The notes under the pieces: generated by a model
Told to the model about the DNA's origin: nothing
Database searches by the model: none
What the model saw: the letters and a program-made list of their open reading frames with translations, nothing else
Part shown: in pieces, positions 31,395 through 43,109 of the stretch
How the letters are laid out: each line of letters opens with the position of its first letter
How positions within the stretch are numbered: the stretch's first letter is position 1
Source of the DNA: Norana najaformis
Taxonomy: Eukaryota > Annelida > Clitellata > Crassiclitellata > Hormogastridae
NCBI GenBank assembly: GCA_964023275.1
Contig: OZ029921.1
Span: 30,562,730-30,626,729, forward strand
DNA: 64,000 nucleotides
Direction: 5' to 3'
Program-made: the position numbers and the translations under genes

Positions 31395-31885
31395 CGCTTA
31401 TAGTGGATAAACCAACTGAAAAAGGTAAGTCTTGAGAACGAAATGACAAAAGAGACTGAGCAGAACGAACAGATACAGGAAGAGAGTTTCAAAATCTAGA
31501 TCCAGCAACCGAAAACGCCCGTTAACCAAGAACAGTTCTAGTCTTTTGGAACACCTGGGCACAGACAATCAGATGACATGGACGAATAATGGCAAGTCTG
31601 GGCAACGAGAACTGATTTTAAGTATTGTGGTTGACCAGATTTTAATGTTTTATAAATTACAAGTCCCAGTTTGAGACAATTCCTTTGCTGAACAGGAAGC
31701 CAATACAGAGATTTAAGTACAGGGATTATGTGCTCATATTACGACGTGTTAATTCTAGGTCTAGTCAGAGTTCTGAACACTTTGGAGTTTTTGAATGTTT
31801 GACTTTGTGATACCAGTAAGAAGCGAGTTAGAGTACTCAAAGCGGCTGGAGATCAAAGCGTTTGCCAAAACATCCTTGAAGACAT
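31395..31885 (-). mobile_element. L2/CR1-like LINE C-terminal region, inverted, broken (copy 1 of a tandem pair)
   Basis: The minus strand gives DVLANALISSRFEYSNSLL and SNIQKLQSVQN near 31860..31780. Then YEHIIPVLKSLYWLPVQQR and LKLGLVIYKTLKSGQPQYL follow, and finally words equivalent to LLSFRSQLKTYLF near 31420. Several frame breaks. It repeats the same domain as the neighbour at 31985..32640, so these are two insertions in the same orientation, not one element. Confidence 0.75.
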
Positions 31886-31984
31886 GGGGACAAAGCATAT
31901 AATGTCACGAATATACATGTATGATGACTTACAAATACAATTTACATAGTCGGTGATAGACACTGTAGGATCAGAAAAACGAAA

Positions 31985-32640
31985 TCGCTAAAGCTTCATA
32001 CTCATTGCTGGCTTTCGGGAAACTGTTTCAATTGCTTGTTGAAGGTCTGAACAATTTTGGCCGGAAGGCTGTTCCACGATCCGAAAGCCCTGGTCACCAA
32101 TTTTAGTCATAGTTGCTGGTACAAAGACATCGTCAGAATTTGCTGATCGCATCCGCAGTCGATTGGGGTCGTCAGATAGAGGCTTCACGTGGTCTGCAAG
32201 ATAACTTAGTGAGCAGTTATGCAGGCAATTGTACGTGAGAAGGCAAAGTTTGAATTTGACACGCTCGCCTATCCCTCAGCCACTGAAGCTGGTCTTGTAG
32301 CCCGGTCGAACTGATTTATTCGAACGGCCAGACGAGTAGCGGCGTTGATGACCGCCTGAAGACGAATGATACCGCGAAGTGACAAGCCGGCTAAGGCGAC
32401 ATTGCAGTAATCGATTCGGCTCAGGATAAAACTTTGCACGAGTTGTTGGGTCACTTCCTTAGTGAGAGTCTGGGATACAGACCTCGGCTGTCTCAGGATT
32501 GCGAAGCTGTAATCTGCGACATCACTGAGAGATTTCTATCAAGGAAAAGACCGAGATCGGTGCCTGAACACGTCCACGTAAAAGAACTGTCTGGAGCTCC
32601 ATCTCAAGGGTGCTGAGCGCTTGATGATAAAATCGCGGAA
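31985..32640 (-). mobile_element. L2/CR1-like LINE C-terminal region, inverted, broken (copy 2 of a tandem pair)
   Basis: Minus-strand landmarks are LGLFLDRNLSVMSQIT near 32560, QSFILSRIDYCNVALAGLSL and GIIRLQAVINAATRLAV at 32430..32310, and ATMTKIGDQGFRIVE near 32110, ending with DLQQAIETVSR near 32020. Frames change at least twice. The upstream catalytic part is missing. Confidence 0.8.
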
Positions 32641-34090
32641 CAAGCAAATGGCGTTTCCATGCTGGATAGCCACCGAAATCGACTATTCCTCTCCCACTCT
32701 CTTCCTTGTCAGTGCCTTTTACATTTTTCTTTACGGTGTAAAGTAAGGTTTTAGGATAACTTGCATAATGCTTGAATTTAGTCGCCATGAGATTGTGAAA
32801 GAATTCTTAATTAGTCATCATGGTTATCGCAGACTACAGCTAACGATATTTGCTCAGTTTTATTGAATTACTTAAACACATTCGGTCGAGCCAATATTCC
32901 AAGATCCAAATTATTCCAAATAAGACTTTCCATTCTCGTGTGAGCCACTTAGGAACCTCTGGAAGGACGCATCGCTTTCAAACATGCAAATCAAGCCTTC
33001 TGCAGAAAAGCAGCAGCCAATCAAGACGATGAATGTCACCCACCTCGGCGGCGACCCAGAACGTCTTTTCCAGCGGACCGTAACACTGGCCCCATTCCGC
33101 GGAAAATCTCCATATTAACCACTAAGGAACAACCATCCACACGTCGTCTCACCCAGCGCAAATAAATATGCCGCCGAAACGGCCAAACACTTCAATTAGA
33201 AGTAATTACGAAGCACGGTCGCCATCTTAAATTAGCGAAAACGAAATCGTTTCCGTCGCGCGGTGTCGCCACCGTCGCATTCAAATAAATACATCGACTA
33301 CGATTTTAGAATAATGCATCGACTACGGCGCTAGAATAATGCACCGATTTAACGAAGTGTGTTGTATGGAAATGAGACAGGACAGGATTGATGACCGAAA
33401 AGCGACGGATAATTCGCCAGATACGAAAGACACAGATCGGCAAGATCTTCGGCTAAGACGCTCCGGAATTCATTCCGAGTGGTCCTACATCTCAACGAGG
33501 CTTTACAAGAATTTAGCTGATCAGAGCTGATTACTATCGGAGTTTTTGTTCCGAGTATTAATTGAGTCTGCATCGCGAGCTACCTAGTCCCATATTCTTG
33601 GCGGAAAGGCGATCGAACGGAGTGGGAGGTGGGGTTTCTGTGGGTCGAAATGTCTTCGAAACGTATTCAGGAACGGTATGCAGAAAAGACTCTCTTCGAA
33701 GAAGAATTAAGGAAATTTACGTTAGCTTCGAAGACCAGGGAAGGATAAATGGTTTGCAAGAACTACTAGAACCAGGATGAGGAATAAATTACGGCAACAA
33801 TATAGGTGTGAGCGAGGTGAAGGGTCGTTTAGATAGAAACACCGACTGTTTTCAGAGGAACCTCATCTACCTTTGTCTTCATACGATTCGCGCTACTTAG
33901 GTGGACATTAGGAACTAAGCAGAAACCGCATGAATTAATATTTGTTGGTTCAGTATGATTCATGTGGAATGGTGTTCGATCACTTTCACCTTTGAATCTG
34001 CGATTTGATTTCCACTCTGCAGCTTCGAATTTGTTTATCTATGTCGCTTTGTGACATGATCTTTGTTCCCTACTGGCAGACATTTGTTTC
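32641..34090. other. unique intergenic DNA with a homeodomain-site-rich patch
   Basis: No gene recognised. Around 33150..33260 the sequence is CpG-rich and contains TCAATTAGAAGTAATTACG, paired TAAT cores typical of homeodomain targets. Possible regulatory DNA. Confidence 0.3.
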
Positions 34091-34860
34091 CAGATTTCGT
34101 CTTTTATAAATAATAATATTCAGGCCACATTAATCATGCTTCACTATCACACATTATGTTGAGGATTCTTACCACCTAAATGTCTACATATGCCAGACAT
34201 GACTTCCAGTGAGATCCCACATCCATGGGAAAGGTGACGTGCGGAGTGACGTAGGGTAGGATGAACGGGAAATGGACTGAGGGTTGGATTGAATGAAGGA
34301 TTGAAGGAGGGTGGAGTGTCATTAACGACATCGTAGCTTAGACAAAATCGGCTCCAGCAAAGAAGAGTCATGCTCAGAAGACGTTAATTTCTGCGATGTA
34401 GACGTGTAAACAGGCGCCCTCTGGAGAAGAAATCATTGGCCATGCGCACACACACCACACACCTCCGCTCAAAATCCACAAGATTTACCCGGTCGTTCTG
34501 ACCCCGTCATCTAAAACCGGTTTCAGCTGGACACTGATAGGCTATTCGAGGCTATTAAGGGATGCGAATAATCTGGCGATGTTTATTTCCCACGTAATTT
34601 GCGTTCGGGCAGCTACTTCGGCCGACGGTTTCCTTACGCCGAACGCCTTAAGTATCTCGGATTAAGTGGTGGTCGGAAGAACTATCCCAAGTTTCGATCC
34701 AAATGCGATAACTATTATTCAGCTCCTAAATGATACGCAGTTTTATGGACCTGCGACCATCGCAGCCATTTTGTCAGAAGGAAGAGGAGTATGTATGTTA
34801 TGATGACGCGTTAGCGCCAAGTATATATTATGACGACATCTAGCGGTGGGCGATAAATAA
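34091..34860. other. unique intergenic DNA, nothing recognised
   Basis: No supported gene or repeat apart from a short CA patch near 34446. Confidence 0.35.
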
Positions 34861-35070
34861 GAATTTCGGTCGGTTCGTGCTAGGGGAAATCTGAGTGGAC
34901 ACGATTTCATGCGCATGCGCCGTCGATAATCAGCTTAGGCGCTGTCAATGGCCGGAAAATGACTTCCCGAAATGCATTTGTGACGGGAAGTGCACGTTGT
35001 ATAAGATGGCCGCCATTGTGGCCATCTAGCGACCGCGGCTGCTAATTACTTTGAATGGGCGACCGATAGA
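34861..35070. promoter_or_regulatory. promoter-like cluster: NRF1, ETS-like and YY1-like words
   Basis: GCGCATGCGC (34911..34920) is the palindromic NRF1 site. TGACTTCCCG and CGGGAAG words resemble ETS sites. AAGATGGCCGCC (from 35003) resembles the YY1 site, with the inverse GGCCATCTAG 15 bp later. Together they look like a TATA-less housekeeping promoter, but no gene is recognised on either side. Confidence 0.3.
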
Positions 35071-35173
35071 AGAAGAGAATCATTAGTAAATTGCTTCCCT
35101 TCGATGGATATTCAAGTCATTACGCGTCCATGGATTCTTACTAAACACAATGTAAATCCCCGTTACACTTGGA

Positions 35174-35174
<1 letters not shown>

Positions 35175-35270
<96 letters not shown>

Positions 35271-35310
35271 CATGTGTATATATGCATATATGATGATATA
35301 TATATATGTA
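35175..35310. repeat. (TA)n array with CATA interruptions
   Basis: Pure TA at 35175..35251 then imperfect. Confidence 0.96.
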
Positions 35311-35629
35311 TATATAACACATGCTTTCAAGGGGTTCTTTAGCGCTTTTGGGAGTTTCGTAATAGACGTTATATAAATAGCCATATTATATACATACATG
35401 CATACATATATGCATACTTACATATGTTTTGTATGTAGTATATATACAGGGACGAAGAGTTACCAAGGTCCGCGCATCCGGCAGAGGGCTTGGGGCTATG
35501 TGAAAAGTCAGGTACCAAAACAACGACGACAATGACGACGTCTATGAAAATAACAAAAAAACTTCAGCTGTTACTGTTACAACAGCTACTAGCACCACAG
35601 CGGATCACACTCGAAAAGCATAATTCAGA

Positions 35630-37090
35630 CTCGACAGCTTAGGAATAGGAACTTGGAGCGTCAGGGCTTTACCGTAATATGGGAGAATTGGCCTTAGCAG
35701 CGTAGGATTAGAGGGACAAAGATGGGACATCATAGAACTTTGCGAGACAAGGCGGTGGGGAACAGCAGAAATCTACCACGACCAGTACAAAGTTCTAATA
35801 TCGGGAAGGGAAGAAAACCCCCTGCGAGAGAGATAGAGAGAGAGATAGAGAAAGAGAGAGACAGAAAGAGAGACACAGACAGACAGACAGAGATAGAGAC
35901 AGAGAGCCAGAGGGGGAGATATATATATATATATCTATATATATATAGAGAGAGACAGAGAGAGACAGAGAGAGAGAGAGAAAGAGACAGACAGACAGAC
36001 AGACAGAGATAGAGACAGAGACAGACAGAGAAGAAGAGAGACAGAGAGGTGGAGAGAGACAGACAGAGAGAGAGAGAAAGAGAGAGAAAGAGAGAGAAAG
36101 AGAGAGAAAGAGAGAGAAAGAGAGAGAAAAAGAGAGAGAAACGATGGCTCTTAGCAAGAAAACTGTGCACACAGTGACAGGATACACTCTGATAATGCAA
36201 CATTTAATGTCTGCAAGATTTCGCATTATTGCACAGATCACAGTCATCCAAACATCCAAACTATGCCCCGACTTTAACAGCTAGGCTACGGGTGAAGGAA
36301 TGGATACATTTCAGGAACAACTTCAGCATATAATTAACCTAGAACTAGAAGAAACGACACGAGAATCTAAACAACACCGAAGCAGGAATCAAACTAAGTT
36401 GACTGCTGGTGAATAATCTTAGATTTTCCTACGACATTGGCCTCCTCATTAGAAGCGCAAGATATTATGGCGAAAATAGAGAAAACCAGTAGAAGATTCG
36501 ACTTACTGGTTAATAAAGAGAAAACTAAAACAATGGTTATTGAAGAAACTAAAAATACACAAATAATTATCAGCATCCAAGGAGAGGATACTGAACAGGT
36601 AGATCCATTCGTATATCTTGGGGGTCTGTTAACCGCAGATGGCAACGGCAAAAATGACATACAAAGGAGAATTGGATGCACCTCACAAGCATTTGGATAA
36701 ATGAACAGGATATGGAGAAGTATATGAAAATAACAGTGAAAACAAAGGCTAAAGTATATGAGACGAAGATGCAACCCATTCCCCCTACATGGATCAGAAG
36801 GCTGGACATTGAGAAAACAATATGAGAAAAGAATCCTCGCAACAGAAATGAGTTGGCTACGGTAAATTGAAAGAATTTCAAGACTACAAAAATAGAAATG
36901 ATTACTTAAGACAGTCATTAGATATCTAAACAACTCCGCTGGACAAAATCATTCAACGAAGACTCTGGGTGGTTTGGCCAAGTGGAAAGAATGCCAGTGG
37001 AGGGGATGGAAAAGGAGAACAGGGAAGAGCAGAACAGTGGAGACAAAATCTATATAACAACAGTTTAAAAAACGCTGACAGGTAATATCG
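35630..37090 (+). mobile_element. broken RTE-like LINE with internal microsatellite
   Basis: The left part (35640..35825) encodes the start of an APE-type endonuclease: IGTWSVRAL, QRWDIIELCETR and AEIYHDQYKVLISGR. Then comes a 320-bp GAGA/GACA array. Endonuclease sequence resumes (KKTVHTVTGYTL, LMSARFRIIAQITVIQ at 36147..36245; FQEQLQHIINLE near 36310). After a missing middle, RT sequence follows: a damaged FADD box near 36427, then INK-type LLVNKEKTKTMVIEETK and PFVYLGGLLTADGNGKNDIQ (36430..36700). The C-terminus (GSEGWTLRK, ILATEMSWLR, RRLRWFGH-like words) runs to about 37090 with many frame breaks. Clade assignment is tentative. Confidence 0.8.
35826..36145. repeat. GAGA/GACA/TATA array inside the LINE endonuclease region
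   Basis: (GAGA)n, CAGA and short TA and GAAA units. It starts directly after the GGAAGAAAACC end of the left endonuclease piece. Confidence 0.93.
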
Positions 37091-37760
37091 TTTTATCTGC
37101 CGTCTTATGTCATAATCATATTTGTTTCCAAACATTGCTGACGTTTACAGCATGTTTGTACTCAATGAATTCTTTATCTAACGTCGACATATACATACAC
37201 GTTTAATATATACGTATATATACACACATGTTGGTCGACATGAGAATTATTTTGCGTGTATATACTTTGTTAAATATATTGTTGTGAATGTTGAACGAAG
37301 CAACAGGCGATGACTTCGTCGACCGCCATCAAAGACAATAAATGATGCATGTACGGCGCAACAGGCGACTCTTATCTTCACGGTTGATTGACCCCAATGT
37401 CGACATTACGATGCCAAATGGAAGGATGATGTCCGATCTACTCCTCTCCCACCCAAGCCACTTGGCTATCTCTTCCTTGACTCCGAGTCAAGCTCCCTCT
37501 CCGCTGCCATTTCCTTACACATCGATCAATTTCCCCAAGCTCCCTGCACTGAATCAGAATTCCACCGAGGGATGCACATCATTCCAACTGCACAGAACTT
37601 AGCCTCACTCATATTTGCCGTCGCTCATTGAGGGCTATAACTAGACACTGGCACTACAGATACGATGCTGCAGCAAGCAAATTGGAATTAAGCAATTGCG
37701 TGCTTGGTTAGTGCTTTCCATGGAATGTAACTCCATCTAGATCATGACAGCCCTCAGCAG
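37091..37760. other. unique intergenic DNA, nothing recognised
   Basis: No supported gene. Confidence 0.35.
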
Positions 37761-37764
37761 CAGC

Positions 37765-38190
37765 AGTGGTAGTGGTTGTGGTGATGGTGGTGGTGGTTAT
37801 GGTGATGGTGTTGGTAGTAGTAGTAGTAGTAGTAGTAGCACGGAGCGCCAAGAGATGTCCGTGTGTAGATGTACACGCAATAGCCTTGGACGTAACATTG
37901 TAACTCTGTAGCATTGTAACCTTGTAACTTTGTAACGTCGTGACATGGGACCGTCTTTCTGGAACAGTCTGGTATGTATGTATGTATGCATGCATGCATG
38001 CATGTATGTATGCATGCATGTATGCATGTATGTATGTAGGTATGTAGGTATGTATGTATGGATGGATGGATGGATGGATGGATGGATGGATGGATGGATG
38101 AATGGATGGATGGTTGGATGAAAGGATAAGGATGGATGGATGGATGGATGGATGGATGATAGGATAGGGATGGATGAATGGATGGATGGA
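37765..38190. repeat. GTG/GTA triplets, TGTAACCT repeats, GTAT and GGAT arrays
   Basis: Four different simple arrays in succession: triplets (37765..37840), TTGTAAC-type decamers (37890..37945), GTAT/GCAT (37970..38058) and GGAT (38058..38190). Confidence 0.9.
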
Positions 38191-38204
38191 TGATGTATGT
38201 ATCC

Positions 38205-38400
38205 AAGCACTTATATAGCGCGTTTTAAGAACCTCACAAAGGCTCTACGACATGGCTATCTAGAAGTTCCCAAAATGATACGTCTTAGGACTGGCCGAGA
38301 ATGTTTCCTGAGCTACAGCCTTCCCACTGAGAGTCGCTCGGTTCTGATTACTGCGGGTGATAGTAAACCTACTCGATCCGGTTGATAGCCATAAAGCGTT
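38205..38400 (-). repeat. GCGC-tail interspersed repeat
   Basis: CTTATATAGCGCGTTTTAAG opens a 190-bp block resembling the dispersed repeats of this window; it ends near ATAAAGCG(TTT). Confidence 0.45.
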
Positions 38401-38486
38401 TATGAGACGGGCGCTACACAAATGCTCGGCTGCACACTGGGCTTACATACGTGTAATGTCTTCCTGATCTGTTGGATTCGCTTCGG

Positions 38487-38600
38487 AGCGTCAATCGATT
38501 GGTGTATTGCATTGTAGAAGTCCTCAGATTAGATTAGATTAGATTAGATTGGATTGGATTAGATTAGATTAGATTGGATTAGATTAGATTGGTAGAGGCT
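38487..38600. repeat. LINE/SINE 3' end with (GATTA)n tail
   Basis: GCGTCAATCGATTGGTG followed by GATTAGATTA units parallels 48843..48890, where the same words are inverted. Confidence 0.5.
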
Positions 38601-38739
38601 GGGCTAGGCTAGCCAGATCGGAGCGGATTGCAATGGATTAGAATTGATTAGCTTAGATTATACGCTGAGCTTACGTTACATCTGCAGCATATATTACATT
38701 ACCGAGCGTATCGAGTACACCTGAAGGCGAACTTTCAAT

Positions 38740-39235
38740 ACCCTTTTTGTTGTTTCGGTCGATCGGATCAACCGAACGGAAATTGGATAAATTCGCTCCA
38801 CAATTTCCGGTCGTCGTCGTTGTTGACCTGCTGCAGTCTCATCGTCTGCCTTCGCATCTTCCTCCCTTCCTGGCATCATCCCAGTCGCCGTACCATTTCC
38901 TCTGTCCTCTCCCCGCGCCAGCTAAGTCTGCTCCTTTGACCGTTTGCCGTGATGGACGAGGTGTTGATGGTAATGGATGCGAGGTAGAATCGGACACTGG
39001 TGCCCTGGTTGACACCGGTGACCAACGAAGTCGAACGCAACGGCGTCCTCCCTCTCTCCCGTCCTCACCCGCATGTTTTGCCTCCATCCCTGCCGCACGA
39101 ATTTCCCCCATTCGCCCGCATTCCTGTCCCATTCTCAAGATCGTTCAAGCTAAGTGGTCTCGCGTGGGCCCGCCTTTAAGAGGATTGGACATTAAATATA
39201 ATAATAGCTTTTGTTGTCGTCTGCGCTAATGCGAC
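38740..39235. other. unique GC-richer DNA, nothing recognised
   Basis: CpG-containing, frames open on both strands by chance, no domain. Confidence 0.3.
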
Positions 39236-39504
39236 AAATGAGTGGGTGAAGCTAAAACCGCAGACGACGAAATGTCGACGATCGATGCCTTTCCAGAACC
39301 ATCATCCCATCCATCCCATCCATAAGGGCCACGGACAACAGGCCGACGACGCCTTCACCAGAATTATTCGACCTCTGCGACACTTGAACCTTCACCCTTG
39401 CTGTCCTCTCACCCGGAAGTTCTCAAGACTACAATGGCGACTTCAAAGTCAGCTACTTTGAGGCCTGTTCCGAAAGGACAAGGTGATCGATAAGATAAAC
39501 TATG

Positions 39505-39660
39505 GTAAGATAATAATAATAATAATAGTAATAATATTAATAATAAGAAGAAGAAGAAGAAGAAGAAAAAGAACAAGAAGAAGAAGAAGAATATTTGTGT
39601 AGCGCCGTAGCACGGCCGAGTCCGAAAAAGGGCGCTGCAAATGAGTTCAAATGTAAAAGA
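39505..39660 (-). mobile_element. inverted SINE/LINE 3' tail with (AAT)/(AAG) run
   Basis: TAGCGCCGTAGCACGGCCGA and GGGCGCTGCAAATGAG are the reverse complement of the last 60 bp of the SINE at 8665..9024, followed by the tail (TTA/TTC)n on the minus strand. Confidence 0.6.
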
Positions 39661-39699
39661 CAATCAAACAATATATTATAGACAGATAGGTCTTGAGCC

Positions 39700-40085
39700 G
39701 TGACTGAGCAAATAAGGCAGTGTAAGATGATGTATGGTAAGACAGGATAAGATAAAGTAAGATGAGGTAAGGTAAGATAAGGTGAGATAAGATTAAGCAA
39801 TACAATGTAGTGACGAGAATGTATACAGCATCGTCAGTGGCGAGCTACTTCTAACGTGCTTCCCAATGTCAAATATCAGCGCATTTCAAAGAGTTACAAC
39901 AGAGATCGAAATTCAATTGTTTCTGAAAGCGTGAACAGGTTTGGCTTCCTGAACAGATTAAGTGAGGTAAGATTTGCTAAGCCAGATAAGAAAAGGTAAG
40001 ATAACATACGCTAATATAAGGTAAGGTAGGCCCTAAAATAAGGTATGGTGAGATAAGGTAAGTTAAAGTAAGGCAAAGTAACAAA
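39700..40085. repeat. degenerate GGTAAGATAA repeats
   Basis: AAGATAAGGTAAG-like words recur at 39740..39800 and 39960..40080 with irregular spacing. Confidence 0.6.
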
Positions 40086-40429
40086 TAATTAGAATATACT
40101 TGTCACTATCAACTTATGCGAAAGATCCTTAACGATAGTCGGGGGACTTCTAATCGAAACGGTGGGGTAGGATTTCTTGGGAGGCAGGAGGTTTCATCCC
40201 ATATGGCAAAATCAACCTCCGCCTTGATGAAATTGATACTGAAGTCAGATGGAAAAAATATAATATACAATATAAGATTCCTTCTGTAACTATCCACTTA
40301 AGAGTATTTTGAATGGTCAAAAAACGCACTCAGCTTTTCCAAAAGAAATCTTCAAGCAATTTCTTCCAAAATGCCCGCTCCAAAGTCTAAACCAAACGAT
40401 AACAAGAACTTAACAACAAGACAACACTT

Positions 40430-40515
40430 CTCTCTGGTTGTATGACTTTACGGCGAATCGGGATTCTAACCCCATAGGCGTCGGGCGCTATTCCACGCGG
40501 CCGCCCACCCACCCA
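40430..40515 (-). mobile_element. tRNA-like SINE head, inverted, second family
   Basis: On the minus strand GGGTGGGCGGCCGCGTGG, TAGCGCCCGACGCCTATG and GGGTTAGAATCCCG are laid out like a tRNA D arm, anticodon region and T arm. The stems do not close fully and there is no clear anticodon loop. It differs from the tRNA-Lys SINE at 8665..9024. Confidence 0.45.
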
Positions 40516-40679
40516 GTCCTCAAGGCTTGCATTATCTTTGACTGGCCAGATTTCTCGCTGTGTATTATCACCATGGAAGCTAACAGCTTGGGCTATAGAT
40601 TGTGGCTTCGGCCACAAAGGGTCACAGGGGTCAACAGGCCACAGGGTCATGCGCATATAGAAAACTGACAGCCTGGGCT

Positions 40680-41300
40680 TTACCGATATCCGGAGTCATA
40701 TCGATGCCATAAACTTCTCTTCCCGACATGCCATAAACGACACTCGTATACGATGTGCCGTTAAAGGCTTTCGCAATCCCATAAACGCCGGCCCACTGAC
40801 CGTCAAATAACTGCCAATAAGGAACAATTTACTTCGCTAAATTTCCTTCCGGTTGCGACAATGGCCACCAATCACAGAAAATCTCTCCGCCGACCCTAGA
40901 GGTCGCCCCATGTCCACTGCCAACAAAAGCCATTAAAATATGACTCGGGAGTCGGTGTTAAACCGTGTGATTGACACGGTAATGATATAATATACGCGAA
41001 TCCGTTCGCGTCGGTCATTACCGGGTCTGTCCCGATATTTTTCAGACCATCGAAGGTTATCGGCTCTCAGCCGCTGGCATAGCAGACTTCTTCAGGCGTG
41101 CAGCCTAATTGGATTTAAAGCGCTTCTCGTCCATCTCACAGCAGCGGCTGAGGAAAGCGGTGGCCTTGAGATCTATTGCGTTTGGATCGACCGCAGTTGG
41201 GACCGGAAACAGAAACCGGAAATAGGATGGAAGCCTTTGTTTGTTGAGGAATTCGATCGAATGCGATTGCGTGTCTGATCCTTTGCTGGGCGTCTGCGGC
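40680..41300. promoter_or_regulatory. unique balanced-composition block, possible conserved non-coding DNA
   Basis: Contains spaced CCATAAACG words (40705..40790), GTGTGATTGACACGGTAATG and CGCGAATCCGTTCGCG (imperfect palindrome near 40995). No repeat or open frame with a domain. Candidate distal regulatory DNA. Confidence 0.25.
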
Positions 41301-41639
41301 GCTAAGACTTTCTTTCACCTAAAACTGTTGAGCTCATGTAATAGCTTCGACTGTCGTATACTGTGTAGTTGCAAGTAGTCATGGATTCAACATACAGATA
41401 CAGACAATGTTGAATATACACTGGCACCAACGGCTTCTTTACCACAAATACTGTTAGTTTTTCATTCCAAACTGTTAAAATTTGATTAATAAAAACGTCC
41501 AAACTACCCTGCATCGTTTGAATGCCCATCATTGGCTGGCTGCTCACTATCGTTATATACAGGGGCTTAAGTTTCACGGCCCTTACAGACTGGGCTATAT
41601 ATTGTATGCATTGTTTATCTCGCTCTTATAAAGATTGCT

Positions 41640-41960
41640 TACTTCTTTCCTCATTACGCACTCAGTCACTTAGTTACTTGCTTGCTTCTTTCCTTCCATC
41701 CGTCTCTCCTTTCTTTCTTACTTATTTCATTATTTACTTGCTTCCTTGCTGACCTACCTACTTACCTACCTGCTTGCCTATGTTGCCGTCCTTGTGATTG
41801 CTATAGTCGTTGTTGATAATGACAATGATTATAATGAGGTGGTGTTATTGCTCATTGTTGTTGTTGTTGATGTTGTTGTTGATGATGATGATGTTATTGT
41901 TGTTGTTGTTGATGATGATGATGTTATAGTTGTTGTTGTTGTTGTTGCTACTACTTTTCT
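41640..41960. repeat. CTTA/CTTC tetramers then TTG/GAT triplets
   Basis: The first half is (CTTA)-like; the second is GTTGTTGTTGATGATGATGA units repeated twice. Confidence 0.85.
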
Positions 41961-41989
41961 CTATGGTTAAATCGGTCGTGTTGTGAACC

Positions 41990-42778
41990 GACCTAACTCA
42001 TGCAGGTCGCTGGCTTTAATGTGGAAGTTTGCGTACTGGGTGTACTAAAATGCGTACGAATGTCAGGCGTTGAGTCCGGTTGCACCGGAAGTGAAATCAG
42101 CGCTGCATTTTTCAAAATGTGGGGTATAGTAACCCCCAAAGGGTTTGAGATAACCAGAGCCTACTTGACCTGGAAACGTTTCTAACCCTCCTGCCTATCG
42201 ATTTTGTTTTGACAGAGCGGCTGTGAATAAGCTGGTTCCCGCGACTTAGCTTTCGCTTGGCGCTTTTGAAATCTGGAGTTTGCGATCACGAATTAGATTA
42301 CTTATTACACAGAAAAAGCTTACTACTACATGTTACAAGTTCTGCTAGAAAGATGCCTACAACGAAAGAGCTTCCGTTGCCTACTATAAAAATGTCGACT
42401 ACAAGAGGTTATAGAGTATGCATATACATTATGAAATGCATGCTATGCAACTGACTGCTATAGGAAATTGATCTACTATGAAATACGTTGAATGAATATT
42501 GGCGTTTGTAATATGCCTTTAACTGCACACATCGTTGCGTACAAAATCATATTTCCTTGCTAGTAAAATATGGTTCAACACATTTTTCATATTCCCACTG
42601 AGCATCGACATCGGTAGATTTTCTGTCTGAAAAGACTGCGTATCTTCGCTCGGGCTTCAGAAGATGAGGACCACCACAGAGCCTTGTGAACCACAATGCA
42701 CAAGCCCCCGAGGGATGGGAGAAGACCACGCGGTCGACTTAGGAAGACTTGGCTAGAGTGGCTTGGTGCAATGTGAGG
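41990..42778. other. unique intergenic DNA, nothing recognised
   Basis: No supported gene. Confidence 0.35.
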
Positions 42779-42780
42779 TT

Positions 42781-42813
<33 letters not shown>

Positions 42814-42855
42814 GACAGACAGACAGACAGACAGACAGAGACAGACAGACGGAGA
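42779..42855. repeat. (CAGA)n microsatellite
   Basis: Three CAGA runs separated by single GA units. Confidence 0.95.
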
Positions 42856-43109
42856 TGTAACAGACGGAAGCGATCGCAGAAGTGAAGGTCAGATGCGTTA
42901 GCCATCAGCGACCATGACATTAAAAAACTGTGCAACCTTAAAGACCTATCCATCATAAACCGGTAGGTGTTCGAATCCGAATTCTAAATTCCCCGAGAAC
43001 CGAACCCATGATGCAGTGACAAGTGGATAGGTTTTGATCAGATGAAAAGACGGCGCAACAGTTATCGACAGGCAAGAATCGTCAATAAACAGTCGACGCC
43101 GATGTCCAT

